Assembly: GCA_934525595.1 (NCBI GenBank)
Contig: CAKSZJ010000017.1
Coordinates: 1 to 64,000, forward strand
DNA length: 64,000 bases
From: an uncultured Chiayiivirga sp.
GTDB lineage: Bacteria; Pseudomonadota; Gammaproteobacteria; Xanthomonadales; Xanthomonadaceae
Direction of reading: 5' to 3'
The position numbers and the translations under genes were made by a program. This document shows positions 35,101 through 43,111 of the stretch, piece after piece (position 1 is the stretch's first letter; each line of letters starts with the position of its first letter). The notes under the pieces are model-generated. The model worked only from the letters and a program-made list of their open reading frames with translations. It had not been told where the DNA came from and did no database searches.

Positions 35101-38100
35101 CCGATTGCTGGCCGGAGCGGAGTGGTCGTCTGACGATGGTCCGTCTGGCAGCTGGGCATTCCACGAGGTCAAGCCCGACATGGTCACGCTGGACGTGCCG
35201 GGCGACGGTACGTTCCGTGTGGTCAACACCAGGGAGCGCCTGACGGAGTTCCGCCAGAAGGTGGAAAAGCAGTTCAAGACACCCCAGCCGCCCCGCGGCC
35301 CGCAGCCGGCCCGGATCGCCATGAGCGACGCGGAGCGAGCCAAAGTCATGGCCGAGGCCGAGACGATGGACCCGCAGGCAGCTATGCCGCAGGAGCCCAC
35401 AGATACCGGCAACGCTCCGGCAGCCCGTATCGACGACTTCGGCGAGCGGCTGGAGGGTGCACGCAAGTTCATGCCGCCTTCGATGCGCGATGAGCTTTCC
35501 GACGACCAGATCGAGAGCCAGCCGCTGTCCAAGGTTTGGCCGGCGGATTCGCACGAGGGGATCGAGGACACCCACGCCGCGGCGCTGATGTTCGCCGCCC
35601 GACAGGAGATCCCGGCCAAGCCGCGCCGGCCCGGTCGGATTCGGGCGTGGGCGCAGCGTGTGCGCACGCATCGGGAGATGGTTCGCGGCGTTCTGGACCA
35701 GCCCAACGCGTCGCACGCAATGGAGGCGCTTGCACAGGAGCGGGGCATGTCCGCGCTGCGCGGCTTCTTCGCCAAGGTCCAACTGTTGACGCAGCTGCCG
35801 CGCGAGGCCTGGTCCCGAATCGGGCGGGTGGAGGAATACCCGGATGCGCGGCACCTGGGCAAGAACGGCGAATGGGTGTCGTCGAGTCATTCCGTGGTGG
35901 AGATTGACGGTCGCAGCCGCCGGTTTGACACCGGCAAGATCGGCCCGGACGAGGTGGGTCAGGTGCGGGCGCTGCTGGCTGGTACGGAGCAGCCCGGGCG
36001 CAACGCGCTGACGGCGCGCGACTTCGACGTACGCTACTACCGCAACCAGCCGCGGGCCTTCATCAACCGCAAGGGGGACAGCGAGAGACGCCCGCTCAAG
36101 ACCTTCGAGGGTGAGAACGCGCGGAAGGAGGCGGCGGAGTTCCTGCGCAATGCCGACAGCATCCCGGAGCTGGAAGCGGCCTGGGAGGCGGTGAAGGCGC
36201 GCGACAACGTGGGCAAGCGCGACGTGCGCAGCGACACGAACCGGCCGCGCACCGGCGAGAACCGCCGCGGCGGCAAGGACGTGACCGAGCAGATGTTCAC
36301 GGAGGCTTTTGGATTCCGTGGAGTCCAGTTCGGCCACTGGGTCGGGCAGGGTCGCGGTGCCAAGGACCGACAGGGGATGCTCAACGATGCCTACGATGCC
36401 CTGCTGGACCTGGCCGACGTGCTGGGGATTCCTTCTCGCGCCATCAGCCTGAACGGCTCGCTGGGCCTGAGCCTGGGTGCCCGGGGCAGTGGCTGGGCAA
36501 GCGCACACTTCGAGCGGGACAACCTGGTCATCAACCTCACCAAGACGCGCGGAGCCGGCTCGCTGGCGCACGAGTGGTTCCACGCGCTGGACAACTACTT
36601 CTCCCGCCTGCGCGGCAGCACGCGGGAATCAGGTCGATCCGGCGATTACATCACCTACAAGCCGGAATCGGCATGGGTGCCCCGGGAGTATTCGGCAAGT
36701 CGGGGTCGCGCGCCGATGACCACGGCGCAGCTGCGTGCGGTCCTCCCGAAGTATCCGGGATACGACGCCGGCAAGACGCTGGAGGAAAACGCTTCGGCGT
36801 TGGGCTGGCAGCGCGATCCGAACCACGCGCAGGGGGTTCGCCCCGAGGTGGAGCGCGCCTTTGCCGAGCTGGTGGAAGCGCTGAACGCCTCGCCGATGGC
36901 GGCGCGCGCCGGACGCCTGGACGCGGGCAAGAGCGACGGCTACTGGGGCCGGATCATCGAGCGCGGTGCGCGCAGTTTCGAGAACTACACCATCAGCAAG
37001 CTGGCGCAGCGTGGCTGGACCAACGACTTCCTCGCCAACGTGCGCGACTGGAAGGCGTGGCAGGCCATCGGGAAGAACAACGACCGCTATCCGTACCTGC
37101 TGCCGGAAGAAGAGGCCCCGATCATCGGTGCCTTCGACAACCTGTTCGCCACGATCGACGCAAAGGAAGACCCGGAGACTGGCGCGGTGGCGCTATTCAG
37201 CCGCAGCGCCAAGGCGCAGGAGGCGGCCACCACAGGCCTGCCGGTGGAGAACGTCAAGCGGATCGCCCGCGACTTCATGCGCCAGTACCGGGGAAACATC
37301 CCGCTGGAAGTGAAGGTCGGGCGCACGCTGGAGGAGCTGTACGGGCTCAACGCCGGAGGCCTTGGAGCCGCCAAGGGTGCCTATCACCCCAAAAGCCGAG
37401 TTCTTACCCTCGCCGCTGATCGGCTGTCGTCGCGCGCCGACGTCGAATCCACCATCCGTCACGAAGCCCTGGGACACTACGGCCTCAACACGCTGGCACC
37501 CGATGACAAGCGCGCAGTTCTCGACGGCATCCTGACCAGCCGCAACCAACGCAGTTTGGCGTCGGTGTGGGCGCAAGTGGACGCGCTGTATGCGGACATG
37601 CCCGAATCGGTGCGTGCCGAAGAGGTCTTCGCCGAACTGGCGAGCCGGGAGCGCGGCACGCTGGGCGAGTGGTGGGATCGGATTCTGGCGCTGCTGGCCC
37701 GTGGCCTGCGCAACGTCGGCCTGCTGCGTGGCGACACCAGCAAGGCAGAGCTGCACGACCTGGCGCGCCGCATCGCCGAGGGCATCCGCAGCGGGCACGC
37801 CCAGCAGCAGACCTTCCCGGAGAACGACCAGTCGCAGTTCAACCGCGTCCGTGGGGAAAGTGCCGGCAAAACGCCATCAGGTGTCGGGGAATTGTCAGCC
37901 GAGCAGCTGGAGGTGCTGCGCTCGCTGGGGCTACTCTCTCCGGAACAGGAAGCCGACCTTTCCGGCCGCGGGGGAGAATCCAGTGACCAGCCGACCAACC
38001 GATGGGGAGAGCGCCTCATCCCCGAAGCCGAGGCGCGTGCACACCTACGGGCTGGGGCGCGCGGGACAGCAGATACCGTCGCTGGAAGAGCGCATGTACC

Positions 38101-41100
38101 TGTCGGCGCACCTGGGCGTGCAGCCGGGCGAGCGGGTGAGCATCTACAGCTACCCGATCATGCAGAGGGACAACCCGGCCCCGGGGCACGCGGCGATTCC
38201 GATGACGGTCGAGCAACGAGCCGCCTACTTGGGGTGGTACGGCGACTTTCGGAATCCGCGTCGGATCAGCTTGCCGGAGTTCCTACAGCGACACGGTATC
38301 TCGATTCCCGAGTAGGCCCATTCAGCGGCACCGAGACCCGCGCGCGGATCAAGAACCCCGGCACGGCACAGGAAGCGCTCGTCGTCGAGGTATACGGCAA
38401 GGAGCAGATCGCCGCCGGCCTGGACGAGGAACCGGCGTTGGCCTGGACGGTGAACGCCCGCACCGGCGAGCTGGACGTAAACGGGCCGAATCCTGATCGC
38501 GGCACCTTCCGGGAGTTCCAGAAACGCGGCTGGGCGGATCATGCGCGCGGGCAGGACGGGGAGATTGCCGCGGGCTGGACGGCGCTGCGCAACCCGGACG
38601 GCGGCGCGACGCTGCCGATTGGTCAGATCATTCCGATGCTGGCCGACGTGCACGCCCGCTACCGCGCGCTGAAAAAGGAGGACCGGGTAGGCCTGCGCTG
38701 GTCGCGTATCACCGGGGCCACGGGAGGGCCGGCGGGACGGGAGGCGTCGGTGTTCTTCTCCCGTGCCCGGATGCCCAAGCACCTGAGTGAGGCCCAGCGC
38801 GACGCCCTGAGCCAGATCCGTTCCTTCGCCACCCCCGAATCCCTGCCCAAGCGCGCGCGCCGCGTCCTGGGTGAACTTCGCCGGGAACTGGTGCAGGGCG
38901 TGTTCGACCAGTTCCAGCCGATCCAGGCGCTGGACGAAACCGCCTACATGCAGGCGAGGCTGTCGCGCGGCACCGACGGGGTTCTGGAAAGCCTGTTCCT
39001 GCACGGCACACCATTCCTGCGCGACGGTGCGTTCGACGTGAAAGCAGATGGGCAGGGATTGCGGGGCGTGCTGTCCGAGCTCCAGGGGGAGCACGACCTG
39101 TTCCTGTCGTGGATCGCCGGCCACCGCGCCGCCCAGCTCAAGGAGCAGGGCCGCGAGCACCTGTTCTCCGCCCAGCAGATCGACGCCCTCAAGGCGCTGA
39201 ACCGAGGCAAGATGCCCGACGGCAGTGACCGCGCCGCGGCGTACCGCAAGGCGTTGGCCGGCTACAACCGATACCAGAAGGCGGTGCTGGACATCGGCGA
39301 GCAGGCCGGGCTGTTCTCGGCCAAGAGCCGCGCCACCTGGGAGAGCGAGTTCTACATCCCTTTCTTCCGTGACTTCGACGCCGAGCAGCAGAACGAACCC
39401 TCGCCCTACCGCGAGCCGGGCACGCAGAAGGTGATCCAACAACTGGAAGGCGGCCGGCAACCGCTGGGCGACCTGCTGACCAACGTGCTGGAGAACCACT
39501 CCCGCATCCTGACGGCGTCCATGCGGAACATGGCGGCAGACAAGGCGCTGCGCGCGGCGGAGCAGGCCGGCATGGCCGCGAAGGTGGATACCGGTTCCAA
39601 GGACACCCACCGGGTCATGCGGCAGGGTGCGCCGGTGCATTACCAGGTGGCCGATGCGCCCCTGGTCGACGCCCTGACGATGCTGCACTTCAACGGCGAC
39701 ACGAACAAGACGGTGCAGGTGCTGGGTGCGTTCAAGCGCGCGCTGAGCTTCGGCGTCACCATCAGCCCCGGTTTCCGGGTCCGCAACCTGCTGCGCGACA
39801 CCATCTCGGCCATGTCCGTGGCCGACACGGCGGACGTGACCTGGAACCCGCTCAAGCAGCTGGTCGCCGGTGGGAGGAACCTCAAGCACGGCTGGGAGGC
39901 GGCAGAACACGGTAGCCCGATGTTCCAGCGCCTGCTGGCCGGCGGCGGCGCGGTGCGCTTCGGCACCCTGAACGATGGCGCACAGAGCCAGTACGCGCGC
40001 CGCCTGATCGCCACGGGCGTGAACCCTGACCAGATCCTGGACACCGCGACCAAGCTCAAGCGCGGGGTGCAGGCGGCATTCCAGTGGTGGCAGGACATCG
40101 GTGACCGCGGCGAGACGGTGAACCGCGCCGTGATCTACGAGCGCGCCATCCAGGCGGGCAAGAATCACCTCCAGGCCAGCTATGAGGCGCGCGACCTGAT
40201 CGACTTCACTGCCGGCGGGAAGTGGGCAGCGGTGCGGTTCCTCTCGCAAACCGTGCCGTTCTTCAATGCTCGCCTGCAAGGCATGTACAAGTTGGGCCGC
40301 GCCGCCCGTGGCGACTTCGAGCGGTTCTCCACGGTCACCGGCACCGTCGCGCTGGCATCGGCCCTGCTGTACCTGCTGCAACACGATGACGAGGAATACC
40401 AGGCCCTGCCGGATTGGGCGCGGGATGCGTACTGGTGCATCAACCTGGGCGGCACGATGCTGTTCATTCCCAAGCCGTTCGAGGTGGGCGCGCTGGGCAG
40501 CGTGGTTGAGCGTGGCACGGAATTGATGGTGGCCGGTGAGGACTACCAGGCGCGGGACTTCACCCGCTCCGTGACCTCGATCATTTCCGACCAGCTCCAA
40601 ATGAACCCGGTACCGCAGGCGGTGCGCCCGCTGATGGAAGTGGCGTTCAACCGCGACACCTTCCGGGGCCGCCCGATCGACGGCATGGGGCAGGAACGGC
40701 TCCCGGCCGAAGACCGCTACACCGCCCGCACCAGCGCCGCGGCCGTCATGGCCGGGCGCGCGACGAATGTTTCCCCGCAGCGCATCGAACACCTGGTGAA
40801 GGGCTACTTCGGCTGGCTGGGCGTCCAGGCCCTGAACGTGGCTGACATCGCCACCCGGCCGATGACGAGCCTGCCTTCCAACCCGACGCGCGACATGACT
40901 TCGGTATCGAACTGGCCGGTAGCCGGCGAGTTCCTGCGCGACGCCTCATCGGTGTCGAGCAAGTACGTGGAACGGTTCTACACGATGCAGCAGCAGAACG
41001 AGGAGCTGTATGCCGCCTTCTCCGCCGCCCGCGCCGCCGGTGACATCGACCGGGCCATGAAGCTGGCTGACACCGATGCCGTCCAGAACCGGGCATTCCA

Positions 41101-41263
41101 CAACGCCGCCAAGCGGCAGATGCAGGAGGTGGGCCGGAGCATCCGGCAGGTGACGGCGGATCCGAGCCTGAGCGTGAGGGAGAAAAACGAGCTGCTGACG
41201 CACTTCCAGGCGATCCGGAACCAGATCGCCCATCAGGTGGACCAGATCACCAGGGCGCGGTGA
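32126..41263 (+). CDS. Giant phage polyvalent protein (LPD1-like, metallopeptidase-like and LPD38-like regions)
   Basis: An open frame of 3045 codons after GGAGG. The N-terminal third is low-complexity with hydrophobic Gly/Ala segments (about 190-350). Around residues 1386-1500 is an LPD1-like block (SLNGSLGLSLGARGSG ... INLTKTRGAGSLAHEWFHAL) with an H-E-x-x-H site at 1482-1486. A second metalloprotease motif, HEALGH, is at 1779-1784. From about 2410 to 2890 it is LPD38-like (RVRNLLRDTISAM, YEARDLIDFTAGGKW, PFFNARLQGMYKLGR). Such proteins are proposed to be injected with phage DNA and carry several activities. A motif [AI]-V-D-P-W recurs four times. Between residues about 1949 and 2064 the frame looks non-coding (see the overlapping small CDS), so the gene may be a fusion or frameshift product. 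Confidence 0.8.
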   Translation: MSDAQPLRRPIVDPWAPASPVQAGALKRERPAIVDPWSSAGQDPGLTANNAQPKSASPSLFRTAGDLARLGGGGMVAGTGRAIEGIERGIADNFRESKPGRVRFLDESGQPAPMTESQRERLRAWAERNPAYEPSRVSQSLKRTGESIQEGVSPSMKQAMADSEIDGDILSPSTWTLGKDPSARGLLGHITKVGGEMAPIVAAGAIPVVGPGAAVAAATGQSYSGAYEEAHDHVLNAPADELEKSSRYRELITAGLSEGDARKVLADEAGRGAAGVAAPIGGVSGAILGGVATKPLQNAIASRAGNTFGARLLGNLAEMPLEGLQEVAESMGGRYGANQAAGLDRDLSEGTFADFALGAAAAGPAAVVHSASSGTPRGDRDSGMTAQERAELIASDTPSAAAPLALPPPGAITVDSEGNAMAPAQARERESLGLTPDVLRAQAQQEARQAVAFPDAAPGSLADAANALPQNTPTLPDGSPLPDPAGGPLSRVVGDGVATGAIPTGATTWEQAQAVIALDAADARQSAQREREMDAILRESRLPAALYDAEVARAAGVDEVARAPTAMELAMQRARSEAEAKSTRAAIVDPWAAPNTPESAKSQGANLRFAENSTSYAPGDQSYAPQDPSLDPALITQSPDSITPVRFEPLGANGLLVYGDAAEIRARLAEVGFPKKGRNRDGALRFDAADRQALEAALSQPPTRPGQDSTLPASTPDTAQGDTLAEHQAPPRAAPSPTGNLAAPITPPWMTSATGETSTPTIEQIRAAVEQQVAAQHRHNGSTGVNSPALSRAWGVPQKDVSRIARQVRANFDPARVESAPPAVEPARAAGRTQPRPAIRDPFAVPQDTVDGSTAPSSISASTAAIATHADPGQPSEPATPAVIADSAATVARHPTVPMKQARAELIERIDEAIRAAPTASPGSVADPILSKPRTVSGKREHDVTVQRTLDNGLDVPTLTLRQNTAGGWNVMHGRAKLADAADLDAARRLAGRLLAGAEWSSDDGPSGSWAFHEVKPDMVTLDVPGDGTFRVVNTRERLTEFRQKVEKQFKTPQPPRGPQPARIAMSDAERAKVMAEAETMDPQAAMPQEPTDTGNAPAARIDDFGERLEGARKFMPPSMRDELSDDQIESQPLSKVWPADSHEGIEDTHAAALMFAARQEIPAKPRRPGRIRAWAQRVRTHREMVRGVLDQPNASHAMEALAQERGMSALRGFFAKVQLLTQLPREAWSRIGRVEEYPDARHLGKNGEWVSSSHSVVEIDGRSRRFDTGKIGPDEVGQVRALLAGTEQPGRNALTARDFDVRYYRNQPRAFINRKGDSERRPLKTFEGENARKEAAEFLRNADSIPELEAAWEAVKARDNVGKRDVRSDTNRPRTGENRRGGKDVTEQMFTEAFGFRGVQFGHWVGQGRGAKDRQGMLNDAYDALLDLADVLGIPSRAISLNGSLGLSLGARGSGWASAHFERDNLVINLTKTRGAGSLAHEWFHALDNYFSRLRGSTRESGRSGDYITYKPESAWVPREYSASRGRAPMTTAQLRAVLPKYPGYDAGKTLEENASALGWQRDPNHAQGVRPEVERAFAELVEALNASPMAARAGRLDAGKSDGYWGRIIERGARSFENYTISKLAQRGWTNDFLANVRDWKAWQAIGKNNDRYPYLLPEEEAPIIGAFDNLFATIDAKEDPETGAVALFSRSAKAQEAATTGLPVENVKRIARDFMRQYRGNIPLEVKVGRTLEELYGLNAGGLGAAKGAYHPKSRVLTLAADRLSSRADVESTIRHEALGHYGLNTLAPDDKRAVLDGILTSRNQRSLASVWAQVDALYADMPESVRAEEVFAELASRERGTLGEWWDRILALLARGLRNVGLLRGDTSKAELHDLARRIAEGIRSGHAQQQTFPENDQSQFNRVRGESAGKTPSGVGELSAEQLEVLRSLGLLSPEQEADLSGRGGESSDQPTNRWGERLIPEAEARAHLRAGARGTADTVAGRAHVPVGAPGRAAGRAGEHLQLPDHAEGQPGPGARGDSDDGRATSRLLGVVRRLSESASDQLAGVPTATRYLDSRVGPFSGTETRARIKNPGTAQEALVVEVYGKEQIAAGLDEEPALAWTVNARTGELDVNGPNPDRGTFREFQKRGWADHARGQDGEIAAGWTALRNPDGGATLPIGQIIPMLADVHARYRALKKEDRVGLRWSRITGATGGPAGREASVFFSRARMPKHLSEAQRDALSQIRSFATPESLPKRARRVLGELRRELVQGVFDQFQPIQALDETAYMQARLSRGTDGVLESLFLHGTPFLRDGAFDVKADGQGLRGVLSELQGEHDLFLSWIAGHRAAQLKEQGREHLFSAQQIDALKALNRGKMPDGSDRAAAYRKALAGYNRYQKAVLDIGEQAGLFSAKSRATWESEFYIPFFRDFDAEQQNEPSPYREPGTQKVIQQLEGGRQPLGDLLTNVLENHSRILTASMRNMAADKALRAAEQAGMAAKVDTGSKDTHRVMRQGAPVHYQVADAPLVDALTMLHFNGDTNKTVQVLGAFKRALSFGVTISPGFRVRNLLRDTISAMSVADTADVTWNPLKQLVAGGRNLKHGWEAAEHGSPMFQRLLAGGGAVRFGTLNDGAQSQYARRLIATGVNPDQILDTATKLKRGVQAAFQWWQDIGDRGETVNRAVIYERAIQAGKNHLQASYEARDLIDFTAGGKWAAVRFLSQTVPFFNARLQGMYKLGRAARGDFERFSTVTGTVALASALLYLLQHDDEEYQALPDWARDAYWCINLGGTMLFIPKPFEVGALGSVVERGTELMVAGEDYQARDFTRSVTSIISDQLQMNPVPQAVRPLMEVAFNRDTFRGRPIDGMGQERLPAEDRYTARTSAAAVMAGRATNVSPQRIEHLVKGYFGWLGVQALNVADIATRPMTSLPSNPTRDMTSVSNWPVAGEFLRDASSVSSKYVERFYTMQQQNEELYAAFSAARAAGDIDRAMKLADTDAVQNRAFHNAAKRQMQEVGRSIRQVTADPSLSVREKNELLTHFQAIRNQIAHQVDQITRAR
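37983..38315 (+). CDS. Overlapping small gene or displaced domain inside the giant gene
   Basis: In a different frame from the giant gene, 110 codons begin at a GTG six bases after GGAG and end at TAG 38313. They read like a normal protein (RVHTYGLGRAGQQIPSLEER ... LSAHLGVQPGERVSIYSYPI ... GWYGDFRNPRRISLPEFLQR), with codon third positions mostly G or C. The giant frame over the same bases is rich in Ala/Gly/Arg, with mixed third positions. The GTG overlaps a TGA (GTGA) that lies one base out of the giant frame, directly after a run of five Gs (37970-37974). So the giant gene may once have ended here, before this gene. No domain family was recognised. Confidence 0.45.
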   Translation: MTSRPTDGESASSPKPRRVHTYGLGRAGQQIPSLEERMYLSAHLGVQPGERVSIYSYPIMQRDNPAPGHAAIPMTVEQRAAYLGWYGDFRNPRRISLPEFLQRHGISIPE

Positions 41264-41270
41264 TAGCGCG

Positions 41271-41315
41271 CTGGTTGCCACCTGGTTGCCACGGTGGTTT
41301 CCACTTGGTTGCCAG
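41271..41315. repeat. Four tandem imperfect 11-bp repeats
   Basis: CTGGTTGCCAC at 41271-41281 and 41282-41292 is followed by GTGGTTTCCAC (41294-41304) and TTGGTTGCCAG (41305-41315). The third and fourth copies also form an inverted pair with the following GTGGAAAC. They start eight bases after the giant gene's stop codon and look like binding sites for a repeat-recognising protein. Confidence 0.6.
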
Positions 41316-41331
41316 TGGAAACGGCAAAAAA

Positions 41332-41347
41332 CGCGCGCGCGCGCGCG
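41332..41347. repeat. (CG)8 alternating tract
   Basis: Sixteen bases of pure CG alternation, directly after a run of six A. Such a tract can adopt Z-DNA under negative supercoiling and is also prone to length change. Confidence 0.7.
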
Positions 41348-41358
41348 AAGACATGCCC

Positions 41359-41384
41359 GGGTGTCGTTTCTGGAAACGACACCC
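41359..41384. promoter_or_regulatory. 26-base perfect palindrome
   Basis: GGGTGTCGTTTC (41359-41370) and GAAACGACACCC (41373-41384) flank a two-base centre. The two-base gap makes a cruciform or operator more likely than an RNA terminator; no T-run follows. Confidence 0.5.
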
Positions 41385-41840
41385 CGCCCGCGTGCTGGGA
41401 CGGGTGATCCAGGTCCCATCCACCGTTGGTGGGCGAACCCGAAACCGGCGCAAACCGACGCGCGCGCAGAACTGCGCCGACGTTGCCCCGCGACCACCTG
41501 GGCAGCCTGACGGGTATGCGACTTTTCTCGCACACCCCCCGTCGAGACAGGATGTTGTTCCAGTGGTTGGCTGCCCGCAATTTTGCGGTTAGCCGTGAAA
41601 TCAGCCGCTTACCGCATCGGGTGCCTGCCGGGCGAACCGCGACGAAGTTAGGGAATGGCGAAGGGGTCTCCCCAACTTTGGGGGCACTCACCGCCAGCGG
41701 CACCATGGGCAGTTCCGGGAGGTTGCGGGATGTTGGCGCGAGCCAACCTCGATTCCAAATCGCAGATGGTCGCGCCGCGCGCTTGACACCCACCCACCTC
41801 CGGGCGCATCCTCGCATCGCTGCCGCACAATCGGCAGCCG

Positions 41841-42036
41841 GGTTTGGCGACCCGAACGAGTAGGCGCACAAGGCGCCGCAACGGCGCTTTTTTGTTGCGC
41901 GCAGTCCGTGTTCATGGCGGGCTGCAATGGGAGGCCGCAAGGCCTGCCGGTTCCTATTCCCGGTTCGCCAACCTGTTGCAGTCCGCCGCCTGGTTTGGCG
42001 ACCTGGCGGCGGTTCGATCCGAACCGAATAGGAGCA
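41841..42036 (+). ncRNA. Possible C4-antisense-RNA-like control region
   Basis: GGTTTGGCGACC occurs at 41841-41852 and again at 41992-42003, each followed by a CCGAAC-G-A-x-TAGG-type sequence (at 41851 and 42019). Between them GGTTCGCCAACC (41962-41973) carries TCGCCAA, complementary to the TTGGCGA in both copies. Repeats with complementary partners upstream of a small gene cluster recall the C4 immunity RNA region of P4-like phages and ash/icd leaders. That identification is from memory and unverified. Confidence 0.3.
41873..41893 (+). terminator. Intrinsic terminator inside the right control region
   Basis: GCGCCG (41873-41878) and CGGCGC (41882-41887) with a three-base loop, followed by six Ts. 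It could end the giant-gene transcript or a short leader RNA. Confidence 0.75.
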
Positions 42037-42043
42037 ACACATC

Positions 42044-42325
42044 ATGCGCAACACCCATCCGGCCACACCGGCCAACACCGTGCCCACGCCCGCCACCGCA
42101 AGCCCCACCCCGCGCACCACGCGGATGCAGGCCGGCGGCATCCGCCTGGCCATCGAGCGTCACTCCCTGAAAATGGTCGTCCAGGTCGCCACCGATCGAA
42201 AGGTGCCGGCCGGCCTGTCCCGCGGCCCGCTGGTCCAGTTCGAGCTGTCCCCGAACGACGCCCAGACCTTGGCCACCCACCTGCGCCACCACGCCAACAT
42301 GCTGACGGCGGGAGGTGCGGAATGA
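42044..42325 (+). CDS. Small protein of unknown function
   Basis: A 93-residue protein after an AGGAG ribosome-binding site. The first 28 residues are Thr/Pro/Ala-rich and probably disordered; the rest (IRLAIERHSLKMVVQVATDR) alternates strands and a C-terminal helix (DAQTLATHLRHHANML). Not recognised. It is the first gene of a six-gene coupled cluster near the right end of the element, a position where satellites and prophages often carry accessory or anti-defence genes. Confidence 0.55.
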   Translation: MRNTHPATPANTVPTPATASPTPRTTRMQAGGIRLAIERHSLKMVVQVATDRKVPAGLSRGPLVQFELSPNDAQTLATHLRHHANMLTAGGAE

Positions 42326-42534
42326 GCGCGCACCGTGACCTCCTCGCCGCGTCATACGCGCTGAATCGCCACGTGCCGGCGATGGACGCCGGTTTCTCGA
42401 TCACCACCGGCTATGGCGAGCTGTGGATCAATGCCGAAGAGATCCATCGCGAGCCGTGCATTGTGCGCGCGGTAAAGCGCATCCTGCACCGCCGCCTGAA
42501 AGCCGCCGAGCGTGGGCAGGAGGCGCAGCCGTGA
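42322..42534 (+). CDS. Small protein of unknown function
   Basis: A 70-residue protein starting MSAHRDLLAASYALNRHVPA at an ATG overlapping the previous stop (ATGA). It has an aromatic and acidic middle (GYGELWINAEEIHREP) and a basic C-terminus (AVKRILHRRLKAAERG). No family recognised. The next gene starts inside its stop codon (GTGA). Confidence 0.5.
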   Translation: MSAHRDLLAASYALNRHVPAMDAGFSITTGYGELWINAEEIHREPCIVRAVKRILHRRLKAAERGQEAQP

Positions 42535-42785
42535 ACACCGATCCCCAAACCGACCACCTGTTCGAGCCGGACATCTGGCCCTACGTCAACCAGCTCGAAG
42601 ACCTGTTGGACGCCGTGAACTTCCACCTGGTGCGCTGCCTGCAAGAACGCGCCGAAGGGAACCAGGGAGACGCAGCCCAGCACTTCAACATCGGTCACAA
42701 CATGCTGGGGGCCGCGCAGACCGTCGCCGCCGCGCTCGCCGTGAAGGTACGGGTGAGGAACGAGCTGTCGAGGGGCGAGCCATGA
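42531..42785 (+). CDS. Small helical protein of unknown function
   Basis: An 84-residue protein starting at a GTG that overlaps the previous stop. It is mostly helical (YVNQLEDLLDAVNFHLVRCL, then NMLGAAQTVAAALAVKVRV). The pattern of paired amphipathic helices resembles the two following gene products, so these may be related small proteins. No function can be given. Confidence 0.5.
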   Translation: MNTDPQTDHLFEPDIWPYVNQLEDLLDAVNFHLVRCLQERAEGNQGDAAQHFNIGHNMLGAAQTVAAALAVKVRVRNELSRGEP

Positions 42786-43111
42786 ACGCGCCGAACAAGC
42801 CCGCCGCCACCCATTACCCGCCCGTTCCCGATCTGTCCGACCTGCTGGTCAATTCTTTGGCCTTGGAAGACCCCGCGCTTGCCGCTTCGGCCGCACAGAA
42901 CGCCTTGACTCCCGTAACTGCCGGTATTCACGCGATTGGAGACCTGCTGACCGTTGCGGCCGATTCGACGGAAAGAGTTGCGACCGATGCCTTGCGGGAC
43001 ACCGGCTTCCTGCTGATGTTCCTGGCCGATCTCCAGGGCTCGTTGGGGACCATCATCAACAATGCGCATTACGACCTGACTCACAGCACCGCACGGGAGG
43101 ATAGGAAATGA
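42782..43111 (+). CDS. Small helical protein of unknown function
   Basis: A 109-residue protein starting MNAPNKPAATHYPPVPDLSD with ATGA overlap. Most of it is predicted helix (LEDPALAASAAQNAL, ALRDTGFLLMFLADLQGSLG), with a moderately hydrophobic segment that is not clearly transmembrane. I recognise no family. It is in the middle of the coupled cluster 42044-43536. Confidence 0.5.
   Translation: MNAPNKPAATHYPPVPDLSDLLVNSLALEDPALAASAAQNALTPVTAGIHAIGDLLTVAADSTERVATDALRDTGFLLMFLADLQGSLGTIINNAHYDLTHSTAREDRK

Larger units (their letters stand above)
41264..42043. other. Non-coding or weakly coding region with repeats and structured elements
   Basis: About 780 bases between the giant gene and the right small-ORF cluster. 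It holds four tandem 11-bp repeats, a (CG)8 tract, a 26-base palindrome, a terminator with six Ts and a repeated GGTTTGGCGACC element. Open frames across it (for example 41426-41863) have no convincing start or codon bias. It looks like a control region rather than a gene. Confidence 0.55.

Noticed and set aside
38225..40792. Long minus-strand open frame (855 codons) opposite the giant gene
   Set aside because: Antisense shadow; the plus frame here matches LPD38-type sequence and has better codon bias.
41426..41863. Open frame of 145 codons in the control region
   Set aside because: Basic, low-complexity composition, no ribosome-binding site, and it runs over the repeated leader element and into the terminator.
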